Below, piece after piece: positions 1-5,429 of a stretch of 6,581 bases of DNA (positions within the stretch are counted from its first letter, which is position 1; the number at the start of each line of letters is the position of its first letter). Position numbers and translations under genes: made by a program. Origin of the DNA: Synergistaceae bacterium (GTDB taxonomy: Bacteria; Synergistota; Synergistia; Synergistales; Synergistaceae); contig JAAYEY010000005.1 of assembly GCA_012728505.1 (NCBI GenBank), forward strand, positions 1 through 6,581, read 5' to 3'. The notes beneath the pieces were generated by a model, which was not told where the DNA came from, did not search any database, and saw only the letters and a list, made by a program, of their open reading frames with translations.

Positions 1-177
1 GAAAGAAGGTTCATCCATAAAAACATAATGGACTCCGTCTGTTTCTCTGGGTCTTGGCAATCTGGTGGTACATGAGACCGAATATACGATGTTGTCCAGT
101 TTTTCAAAGACTTTTTTGAGAACAGTCCCTTTGCCAACACCTGCCGGTCCGGAAAGAACATAAAACCTACCTCTCAT
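1..177 (-). CDS. gmk: Guanylate kinase, N-terminal 59 residues (runs off the left edge)
   Basis: Guanylate kinase phosphorylates GMP (and dGMP) to the diphosphate using ATP, in the cytoplasm; it is essential for GTP and dGTP supply. Only the first 59 codons are in the window. The translation begins [18 protein letters not shown], with the P-loop at residues 10-17 in the GVGKGT form also found in Bacillus. The GMP-binding stretch [13 protein letters not shown] follows at 33-45; S35, R39, R42 and Y51 sit where the family's GMP-binding Ser, Arg, Arg and Tyr are expected. The ATG overlaps the remA stop codon as ATGA, so translation is probably coupled. The nearest ribosome-site-like purines (GAGGAAGG, then AAGAAG) lie inside the remA tail and are not ideally spaced. 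The frame is intact to the edge. The yicC-remA-gmk order is the one seen in Bacillus and relatives, where rpoZ follows. Confidence 0.95.
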   Translation of the reverse strand, partial: MRGRFYVLSGPAGVGKGTVLKKVFEKLDNIVYSVSCTTRLPRPRETDGVHYVFMDEPSF

Positions 178-437
178 TGTTTTTCTTCTTTGCCTTCCTC
201 TTCTTTAAAACGACTGGTTATAGTCTCAGGCTGTATTGCAGACATTATCACATGCCTGCTGTCCATAACCAAAATGGCCCTGGTCTTACGGCCCTGAGTA
301 ACATCTACCAAAAGTCCGGCCTCCCTGGCCTCTTCTTTGAGCCTCTTTATCGGGGCCGAAGACGGGTTAATTATTGCAACTATCCTGTCAGCGACAACCA
401 TATTTCCAAAACCTGCGTGCACTAGTTTGTAATTCAT
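174..437 (-). CDS. remA: RemA-family DNA-binding regulator (DUF370), 87 aa
   Basis: RemA in Bacillus subtilis is a small ring-forming DNA-binding protein that activates extracellular-matrix and osmoprotection genes. This protein matches the family along its length: a GFGN turn at residues 9-12, an arginine at 18, the SAPIKR segment at about 28-33, the GRKTRA segment at about 50-55, then [17 protein letters not shown]. The start was moved from the longest frame (ATG at 443) to the ATG at 437. A GGAG lies 9 bases before 437 but only 3 before 443, and from 437 residue R18 has the same number as the DNA-binding R18 of B. subtilis RemA. The last ten or so residues are almost all Glu and Lys (EEEGKEEKQ), probably disordered. 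The gene sits between yicC and gmk and overlaps gmk by ATGA. What it regulates here cannot be read from the window. The family call is firm; a matrix-control role is only by analogy. Confidence 0.93.
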   Translation of the reverse strand: MNYKLVHAGFGNMVVADRIVAIINPSSAPIKRLKEEAREAGLLVDVTQGRKTRAILVMDSRHVIMSAIQPETITSRFKEEEGKEEKQ

Positions 438-443
438 TATCAT

Positions 444-1331
444 CTACTCCAGATTCTGAATTTGTTCACGTATACGCTCAAGAGCGGCTTTCGATTCAAC
501 TGCAAGCCACCTGACCTCTGCGTCGGATATTTTGGAATCTAGGGTGTTGACTTCTCTGTTCATCTCCTGGACTATAAAATCAAGTTTACGCCCAGATGAT
601 TCTGTCTCTTCCCCTGTGCTCCTGAATTTTGCGATATGACTTTTCAAACGGGCAATTTCTTCAGATACATCCCATTTATCCGTCATTATTACTATCTCCT
701 GCAGAAAGCGTGATTCTTCAAGGTTTCCTCCAAGAGAATCGAGCATCTCCGCTATCCTACCGCGCGTATTTTCGAAGGCTTTTTCCTTTGCAGGAAGCCA
801 GCCTTCTTCTATAAGTGCAGAAAGTCTTTCAAGTTCTGTCAGATGAAAGAGGACCTCTTCTTTCAAATGGCCACCCTCGGTCTTCCTCATATCCTGCCAG
901 GAACTGAGTCCCTTTTCTATTAATTCACTGAATGCTTTTTCTAATTCTTCTGCTTCAGCGCTGTCTTCAAATCTCGGCATATCAAGGACGCCGGGCAGCG
1001 TTACAACACTCTCAAGCTGAAGATCTTTTGCCTGTCCCAATGCTCGTTGTATATGCATAAGTTCTTCGCAATAGGATGTCAGGATCTCTTTGTTTATGCG
1101 TCCCTTCTTGAAGGAAGGCGCCCAAAGAATGTCCATTCTTACCTGTACCTTTCCTCTGCGGAAGCCACTGCGCAATTTTTGATGAAACCATGGTTCCCAA
1201 CTTGAAAATTCTCTTGGGAGCCTTACGTAGATCTCCTGATATCTATGGTTAACGCTAGACATTTCTAAACTGACCGTGCCCCAGGATCTCTGAATCTGTG
1301 TTCTACTGAATCCCGTCATGCTAACATACAT
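444..1331 (-). CDS. yicC: YicC/YloC-family endoribonuclease, 295 aa
   Basis: Members of this family (E. coli YicC, B. subtilis YloC) have been reported as metal-dependent endoribonucleases acting on single-stranded or small RNAs. Length is typical of the family. The N-terminal YicC-like domain starts with the hallmark MTGFSR (residues 5-10), then SVNHRYQEIYVRLPRE (26-41) and RGKVQVRM (59-66); a MRKTEGGHL segment at 148-156 matches the family's MRxxEG box. The C-terminal domain (DUF1732) is strongly conserved: EEIARLKSHIAKF (224-236), GRKLDFIVQEMNREVNTLDSK (247-267) and a closing helix ending IREQIQNLE. Most relatives read NTIGSK or similar where this has NTLDSK, a mild change. The ATG at 1331 has AGGA 9 bases upstream and gives the usual few residues before MTGF. 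The gene lies 27 bases after hflX, and remA follows directly. The intracellular RNA targets cannot be inferred here. Confidence 0.93.
   Translation of the reverse strand: MYVSMTGFSRTQIQRSWGTVSLEMSSVNHRYQEIYVRLPREFSSWEPWFHQKLRSGFRRGKVQVRMDILWAPSFKKGRINKEILTSYCEELMHIQRALGQAKDLQLESVVTLPGVLDMPRFEDSAEAEELEKAFSELIEKGLSSWQDMRKTEGGHLKEEVLFHLTELERLSALIEEGWLPAKEKAFENTRGRIAEMLDSLGGNLEESRFLQEIVIMTDKWDVSEEIARLKSHIAKFRSTGEETESSGRKLDFIVQEMNREVNTLDSKISDAEVRWLAVESKAALERIREQIQNLE
447..450 (-). promoter_or_regulatory. remA ribosome binding site (decides the start)
   Basis: GGAG on the minus strand spans the end of yicC and lies 9 bases before the ATG at 437. It is only 3 bases before the alternative in-frame ATG at 443, which is too close. 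It therefore favours the 87-residue form. Confidence 0.6.
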
Positions 1332-1358
1332 AAGATCACATCCTGTCTCTCTTTTGCT

Positions 1359-2513
1359 TTATTCCACGTTTGAGATTGCTGGTTTATCCTGACTGTTTTT
1401 AAATGTGTGTTTTTCTATCGTAGCCAGAAGTTCTTCGAACCCTTCGCCTGTCAGGGCACATACTCTAACGATTTCCTCGTCCATAGCTCTCAGTTCCATC
1501 GCGATAAAATCAGTTTCTGACCTAGCTTTATCTATTTTATTCAGTACAACTATCCTGGGCAGGTCTTCTGCCTCAAGCTCTATTAGGGTTTTTAGAACTA
1601 TTTCCATATGGCCAATAGGATCTTTGTCCGATGAATCTATCACCAGCAGGAGCAGATTAGCGCTCGACACCTCTTCAAGGGTTGCTCTGAAAGCTGCAAC
1701 AAGTTCAGGAGGCAGTTTCCGTATGAACCCTACAGTGTCAGAGAGCAGGAAACTACCACCCTCTCGAAAACTGATTTTCCTCACTACGGTGTCAAGTGTA
1801 GAGAAAAGCTGGTTTGCCACCAATATCCCGAAGTCTTTCGAAAGCGACCTCAGAAGGGTCGATTTACCGCTGTTAGTATAGCCCACTAAGGCAACTGTAA
1901 AAACTCTGTTTTTTTTGCGTCTATCTCTTCTGTCTCTTCTTCTTTTTTTGACTTCGTCCAATCGCAGTGTAATGCTTTTGATTCGTCTTTCAATCTTCCT
2001 TCTGTGCCTTTCAAATTCGGTCTCTCCCGGGCCTCTTGTACCTATACCCCCACCGGTTCTGGACATCTGGTGCCCGAGACCTTTAAGGCTAGGTATTTCG
2101 TACCTGTACTGAGCAAGTTCTACCTGAAGCTTGGCTTCAGAAGTGTGTGCCCTGCTTTCGAATATTTTCATAATTACAAAAGACCTGTCCCAAACGGTCA
2201 TAGCTGTCAACTTTTGGAGGTTGCTCTTTTGCGTAGGGTTCAAGAAATCATCTATTACAAGCAGAGTCGCTTCTGATTTCAGGGCGAAGTCTTTTATCTC
2301 CTCAGCCTTGCCCGAACCAATGAAAGTAGAAGGATCAGGAGTGTTTCTCTTCTGTGTAACCCTAGCAACAGTAGGTATATTCAAATTTTCAAGCAACATT
2401 ACCAGTTCATCAAGTGAAACTTCTGTATCGTCAGCAGCGCCAAAATCGACTCCACAGACTATGGCTTTTTTGGGCTTTATCGAAAGATCTATGCCCCTTT
2501 TCTGTCTACTCAA
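1359..2513 (-). CDS. hflX: GTPase HflX, ribosome-associated, 384 aa, TTG start
   Basis: HflX is a GTPase that binds 50S and 70S ribosomes; in E. coli it splits stalled or heat-damaged ribosomes. The HflX-specific N-terminal domain covers about residues 17-165, including FIGSGKAEEI (64-73), IFESRAHTSEAKLQVELAQ (117-135) and the glycine-rich SRTGGGIGTRGPGETE (151-166). An Arg/Lys-rich helical linker follows (about 167-203). The GTPase motifs are G1 GYTNSGKS (211-218), G2 threonine in LFSTLD (236-241), G3 DTVGF (259-263), G4 NKID (325-328) and G5 CALTGEG (352-358), where Cys replaces the more usual Ser. Only about 26 residues follow G5, so the extra C-terminal domain of the 426-residue E. coli protein is absent, as in several other phyla. 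The start is TTG, overlapping the cmk stop as TTGA, with GAGGA 11 bases upstream; no in-frame ATG precedes the conserved region. Translational coupling to cmk is likely. Confidence 0.95.
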   Translation of the reverse strand: MSRQKRGIDLSIKPKKAIVCGVDFGAADDTEVSLDELVMLLENLNIPTVARVTQKRNTPDPSTFIGSGKAEEIKDFALKSEATLLVIDDFLNPTQKSNLQKLTAMTVWDRSFVIMKIFESRAHTSEAKLQVELAQYRYEIPSLKGLGHQMSRTGGGIGTRGPGETEFERHRRKIERRIKSITLRLDEVKKRRRDRRDRRKKNRVFTVALVGYTNSGKSTLLRSLSKDFGILVANQLFSTLDTVVRKISFREGGSFLLSDTVGFIRKLPPELVAAFRATLEEVSSANLLLLVIDSSDKDPIGHMEIVLKTLIELEAEDLPRIVVLNKIDKARSETDFIAMELRAMDEEIVRVCALTGEGFEELLATIEKHTFKNSQDKPAISNVE

Positions 2514-3193
2514 TTTACTCTGGTTCCTCGCAGCTCTTCGGCTAAACTGACAATGACATCAGTCACCTGCTCTATGGACATATTAGTACTGTCGAGTATT
2601 ACACAGCCAAGTGCAGGTCGGAGCGGTGCTATCTTCCTGTTCATGTCATAGAGATCGCGATCGTTGACATACTTGAGTATCTCCTCGTATTCCGCCTTCT
2701 CGCCTCGGGCCAACCTCTCCTTGTAACGGCGTTTCGCCCGCTCTGCTGCATCTGCTGTAAGAAAAATCTTAATATCTGCGTCGGGAAAAACCACAGTACC
2801 CATATCCCTGCCGTCTGCCACAAGTCCTTTGAGGGCTTGTTCTCTCTGAAGTCCTATCAGTGCATCCCGTACAGGTTTGAGGGCTGAATAGGAAGATACT
2901 GCAACATCAACGTCAGAGGTGCGTATCTCGTCAGTGACATCTCTTCCGTTGACAGCTATTCTGTCTTCCGAAAAAGAGACTGATATTCCTTCCAGTGCAG
3001 CCTCTATATTAGTCGTCTCACTGGGAGCGATATCCTCTTCTTTGAGCAGCCAGGTCACAGCCCTGTAGATAGCTCCTGTGTCAAGATAAGGAAGTCCCAG
3101 TTTTTCTGCTGCTATTTTTGCGACAGTACTCTTACCTGCGCCGGCAGGTCCATCTATCGTTATTAGAAGCGGACGGACCATTTTATCACTCAT
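2510..3193 (-). CDS. cmk: Cytidylate kinase, 227 aa
   Basis: CMP/dCMP kinase transfers phosphate from ATP to CMP or dCMP, recycling CMP from RNA turnover and lipid synthesis. All family marks are present in order: P-loop GPAGAGKS (15-22), the YLDTGAIYR segment (36-44; most relatives have GAMYR), the CMP-binding insert domain (about 70-125), ADGRDMGTVVFPDA (126-139), LTADAAERAKRR (145-156, the lid) and RDLYDMNRKIAPLRPA (179-194) with the nucleotide-binding Arg and Asp residues. Length is normal. The ATG at 3193 is supported by GAGGGAG 7 bases upstream, the strongest ribosome site in the window; a second ATG four codons later is less well placed. A 98-base gap separates it from rluB, so it may begin a second transcription unit. 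Its stop overlaps the hflX TTG. The gene product itself is unremarkable; the untranslated leader is the interesting part. Confidence 0.97.
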   Translation of the reverse strand: MSDKMVRPLLITIDGPAGAGKSTVAKIAAEKLGLPYLDTGAIYRAVTWLLKEEDIAPSETTNIEAALEGISVSFSEDRIAVNGRDVTDEIRTSDVDVAVSSYSALKPVRDALIGLQREQALKGLVADGRDMGTVVFPDADIKIFLTADAAERAKRRYKERLARGEKAEYEEILKYVNDRDLYDMNRKIAPLRPALGCVILDSTNMSIEQVTDVIVSLAEELRGTRVN

Positions 3194-3200
3194 TACAAAA

Positions 3201-3207
3201 CTCCCTC
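3201..3207 (-). promoter_or_regulatory. cmk ribosome binding site
   Basis: GAGGGAG on the minus strand ends 7 bases before the ATG at 3193. It is a good match to the anti-Shine-Dalgarno complement and fixes the cmk start. It is the strongest such site among the nine genes. Confidence 0.75.
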
Positions 3208-3216
3208 ACATACCCA

Positions 3217-3229
3217 TTTGCAATGCAAA
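3217..3229. repeat. 13-base perfect palindrome in the cmk leader
   Basis: TTTGCAATGCAAA is a 6-base perfect inverted repeat around a single central base. It lies between the terminator-like stem-loop and the cmk ribosome site. It could be an operator half-site pair or chance in an AT-rich leader; one copy in one window cannot decide. It overlaps the T-run of the stem-loop by three bases. Confidence 0.4.
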
Positions 3230-3260
3230 AACATTTCGGGCCTGGTGGTGCGGACCGAAA
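3227..3260 (-). terminator. Terminator-like stem-loop between rluB and cmk
   Basis: Read on the minus strand, TTTCGG-T-CC pairs with GG-C-CCGAAA: six pairs, one T/C mismatch, two pairs, and a 9-base loop. It is followed by TGTTTTTGC, giving five consecutive T residues. This has the shape of an intrinsic terminator of modest stability, lying 32 bases after the rluB stop. It could end the trpS-rluB transcript partly or fully. If transcription instead starts at the TATAAT near 3291, it would lie in the cmk leader and act as an attenuator. The stem is short and interrupted, so confidence is moderate. Confidence 0.4.
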
Positions 3261-3290
3261 CTTTCACAAAGCGATATATCTTAAACTCTT

Positions 3291-3320
3291 ATTATACTAT
3301 CTTTCCATCCTTAATATAAC
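3291..3320 (-). promoter_or_regulatory. Candidate promoter for cmk-hflX-yicC-remA-gmk
   Basis: On the minus strand a perfect TATAAT (3296-3291) is preceded at 18 bases by GTTATA (3320-3315), which matches the -35 consensus at only three of six positions. It would give a leader of about 90 bases before cmk. Caution: the TATAAT arises from the last rluB codon GTA followed by tandem stops TAA TAA, so it may be coincidence. Confidence 0.3.
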
Positions 3321-4029
3321 TCCAAATTTCTTCCTTGGTGACTGAAATATAGCTGCCCGATATTAGCTCTTTAAGCTCCAACATGCCTATCCTTCGCCTT
3401 ATCAACCTTCTGACATCAGTCCCGAGGGCGCGGGCCATTAGCCTTATCTCTCTCTTTATACCTTCTCCCAAAACCACTTCAAACCAGCATTGGAGGGGAT
3501 CACGTCCAAGCCTGCGCACAGATATAGGTTTAATAAAGAGACCTTCTGCTTCGACCCCTTGTGTCCACTCTATAAGTTTTTCTTCAGACAATGGCCTTCT
3601 GAGTTCAACTTCATAGGTCTTGGTTATGCCCATGGATGGATGTATAAGTTCCTGAGAAAACATCCCGTCATTGGTAAGGATGATCAACCCTTCGCTCTCC
3701 CTGTCCAGTCTCCCTACCGGGAAGAGACGGTATTTGTCAAGCTCAGGAGGCAGGATGTCGATCACTGTCTGTTCTCTGCTATCTTCTACTGCACTTAGTA
3801 TCCCGGAAGGTTTGTTAAAAATCAGATATTTCTGCTCTAAGGGCGAAATTTCTCTTCCTTCATAAATTACAACGTCTGTCTCTGCTACCTGTCTTCCGGG
3901 TTCAGTTACAGTCTCTCCGTTGATAGTGACTTTCCCTGCCACTACGTATTCTTCTACCTTTCGTCTTGCACCCACTCCGCACATTGCTAAATATCTGTTG
4001 AGTCTTACTGTTTTTTTATCGTCAGTCAT
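3292..4029 (-). CDS. rluB: RluB/RsuA-family rRNA pseudouridine synthase, 245 aa
   Basis: These enzymes isomerise one uridine in rRNA to pseudouridine; in the scpB-linked position the usual call is the 23S enzyme RluB (E. coli U2605), though an RsuA-type 16S target cannot be excluded from sequence. An N-terminal S4 RNA-binding domain (about residues 8-56, LNRYLAMCGVGARRKVEEYV) is followed by the catalytic domain with FNKPSG (71-76) and the catalytic loop GRLDRESEGL (106-115), catalytic Asp109. KTYEVEL (137-143) is also typical. The late motif is EGIKREIRLMARALG (189-203), where relatives usually have EGxNRQIRRM: both the Asn and the Gln are changed. The start was set at the ATG at 4029, with GGTGGTGA 5 bases upstream; a longer GTG form from 4041 lacks a ribosome site. 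The gene overlaps scpB by 8 bases (ATGACTGA). It ends in tandem TAA stops. Family is firm; exact target site is not. Confidence 0.9.
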   Translation of the reverse strand: MTDDKKTVRLNRYLAMCGVGARRKVEEYVVAGKVTINGETVTEPGRQVAETDVVIYEGREISPLEQKYLIFNKPSGILSAVEDSREQTVIDILPPELDKYRLFPVGRLDRESEGLIILTNDGMFSQELIHPSMGITKTYEVELRRPLSEEKLIEWTQGVEAEGLFIKPISVRRLGRDPLQCWFEVVLGEGIKREIRLMARALGTDVRRLIRRRIGMLELKELISGSYISVTKEEIWSYIKDGKIV

Positions 4030-4654
4030 CGTCGTCACCACCGTTTTCTAGGTTATCCGGTCCTTCATAAAGACCGGTTGTATTTTCATCTGGCTTGTAG
4101 TCCTTGAGTTCCTCAATGGTGGGCAGTGAGTTAATCCCCGCAAGGCCAAATATCTCCAAAAAGCGGTCAGTTGTTCTAAAAAGCAGCGGTGAACCTACGC
4201 TTTTTTTCCTGCCTGCGACTCTTACAAGGCCATGTTTTAAGAGAGTCTCTACCACCCTATCACACCTTACAGAGCGAATTTCTTCTATCTCAGATCGTGT
4301 AACAGGCTGATTGTATGCGATAACAGAAAGTGTCTCGAGTGCAGCTTTGCTTAGCCGCACTTTTTGCAGAGAGACAGTGTTTGAAAAGGCTTCTATCGTT
4401 TCCGCAAGGTCGGGAGATGTAGCCATCTGCCAGCCTCCCGAGGCAAATATAATGGTTAGACCATGCGACCTCTCATATACCTCTTTTAAAGTTTTTACGG
4501 CAGTTTCAACCCTACCGGTAGATAATCCCAGATATGATGCTATTTCTTGGCTCGAGATAGGCTGAGGAGATACAAAAAGCATGGCCTCTACCTGTCTCTC
4601 CAAAAGTCCCATCTCTTTATTTTCATTTGTATCAGACTGCTGCAAGAAAAACAT
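4022..4654 (-). CDS. scpB: Segregation and condensation protein ScpB, 210 aa
   Basis: ScpB dimerises and binds the kleisin ScpA, forming with Smc the condensin complex that organises newly replicated chromosomes. The protein has the expected two winged-helix domains: the first at about residues 17-92 (LLERQVEAMLFVSPQPISSQEIASYL) and the second at about 100-172, with the diagnostic LSKAALETLSVIAYNQPVTRSEIEEIRSV and a GLVRVAGRK...GSPLLFRTTDRFLEIFGL ending. The tail from about 185 is acidic, ending in four Asp residues. The frame opens at ATG 4654, 23 bases inside scpA. The exact start is uncertain: GGGAG directly abuts that ATG but lies 9 bases before an in-frame TTG at 4645, and an ATG at 4612 just before the first helix is also possible. 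Any choice leaves the domains intact. Overlap with scpA on one side and rluB on the other suggests coupled translation. Confidence 0.95.
   Translation of the reverse strand: MFFLQQSDTNENKEMGLLERQVEAMLFVSPQPISSQEIASYLGLSTGRVETAVKTLKEVYERSHGLTIIFASGGWQMATSPDLAETIEAFSNTVSLQKVRLSKAALETLSVIAYNQPVTRSEIEEIRSVRCDRVVETLLKHGLVRVAGRKKSVGSPLLFRTTDRFLEIFGLAGINSLPTIEELKDYKPDENTTGLYEGPDNLENGGDDDD
4035..4042 (-). promoter_or_regulatory. rluB ribosome binding site (decides the start)
   Basis: GGTGGTGA on the minus strand differs by one base from the ideal GGAGGTGA and lies 5 bases before the ATG at 4029. It covers the alternative GTG starts at 4041 and 4038, which have no comparable site of their own. It lies inside the Asp-rich end of scpB. 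Confidence 0.45.
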
Positions 4655-5423
4655 CTCCCAACGTTTCTGACTGAGTTATCCTGATCATTCCCAAGCGTGA
4701 CATTTCGAGCAAGGCAAGCAGTGTAACGATAAGTATTTTTTTATTTTTCTCCTCAAGAAGATCTCTGAGTGACAATTCTTTTTTTCTTATGGTGCGTAGA
4801 AGCTCTTCCATTCGCTCCTCTACCTGGCGTTCCTCGGGAATAGCATCAGGAATATCGTCCCATAGGGAATCTTCCCTTTGGTCAACACAAAACATTTTTT
4901 CATTGTATCTGTCCAGCATCTCCCACCAGAGAGATGCTAACCCGTATAAGTCTCCCAAGTCATAAAAAGGACTGCTATCCTCGTCTGCTATTCTGACGAA
5001 AGAACGTTCCCTCTTGCTTTGAAGCACCGCGAGATGAGCTGCGGAATTCCTATAAGGTCTGAAGACTTCGAGCATCCGTTTGATCTCTTCTTCGTCAGCA
5101 AACTGATCTTCCTCCGGCAGAAATTCATCCTCTTCAACTTCACGCTGGACTGGGAAAAGAGAGTGCACCTTTCTCAGCAACAATTTGCTGGCAAATGAAA
5201 AAAACTCAGCCATTTCATTCAGAGTTGTACGTTTGCTGTTTACAAGAAATTGGACATACTGAGTGATGACCTCTGTCAGATTAAGCTTGGCAGGATCCAT
5301 CTCCCTACTTTCTACCAAGTGGCAGAGAAGGTCTAGCGGACCGGAGAAAGCTTCAAGCTGAACCTCGAAACCTTTCGGGTCTTCTTTTTCATTTATAGTT
5401 GGTGTTTCGTTCTGCTCTATCAA
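4632..5423 (-). CDS. scpA: Segregation and condensation protein ScpA (kleisin), 263 aa, TTG start
   Basis: ScpA is the bacterial kleisin that bridges the Smc heads and recruits ScpB. The N-terminal Smc-binding domain starts at residue 19 (FEVQLEAFSGPLDLLCHLVE) and runs to about 90, ending ASKLLLRKVHSLFP, the region that contacts the Smc neck. A highly acidic linker follows (about 95-114), then a middle helical region, and a C-terminal winged helix (about 228-263, LIVTLLALLEMSRLGMIRITQ...GDVFL). Length is normal. The only usable start before the conserved core is TTG at 5423, six bases after the trpS stop; there is no in-frame ATG or GTG in the first 20 codons and no recognisable ribosome site before the TTG. 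Expression therefore probably depends on ribosomes finishing trpS. The scpB frame begins within its last codons, as expected for subunits made in fixed proportion. Confidence 0.95.
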   Translation of the reverse strand: MIEQNETPTINEKEDPKGFEVQLEAFSGPLDLLCHLVESREMDPAKLNLTEVITQYVQFLVNSKRTTLNEMAEFFSFASKLLLRKVHSLFPVQREVEEDEFLPEEDQFADEEEIKRMLEVFRPYRNSAAHLAVLQSKRERSFVRIADEDSSPFYDLGDLYGLASLWWEMLDRYNEKMFCVDQREDSLWDDIPDAIPEERQVEERMEELLRTIRKKELSLRDLLEEKNKKILIVTLLALLEMSRLGMIRITQSETLGDVFLAAV

Positions 5424-5429
5424 TTTTGC

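Noticed and set aside
174..443. 89-residue form of RemA starting at ATG 443
   Set aside because: The ribosome site is only 3 bases away, and the two extra residues are not shared with B. subtilis RemA; the ATG at 437 fits better.
1405..1881. Open plus-strand frame of 158 codons
   Set aside because: It lies wholly antisense to the conserved hflX GTPase domain, is Ser-rich and low in complexity, and resembles no protein family. It is a by-product of the codon use of hflX.
2131..2550. Open plus-strand frame of 139 codons
   Set aside because: It is antisense to the hflX N-terminal domain and the cmk end, with no recognisable motif and no ribosome site. The sense-strand genes are certain.
3292..4041. 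249-residue form of the pseudouridine synthase starting at GTG 4041
   Set aside because: No purine-rich site precedes it, while GGTGGTGA is well placed for the ATG at 4029. The extra residues (MVTT) are not part of the S4 domain.
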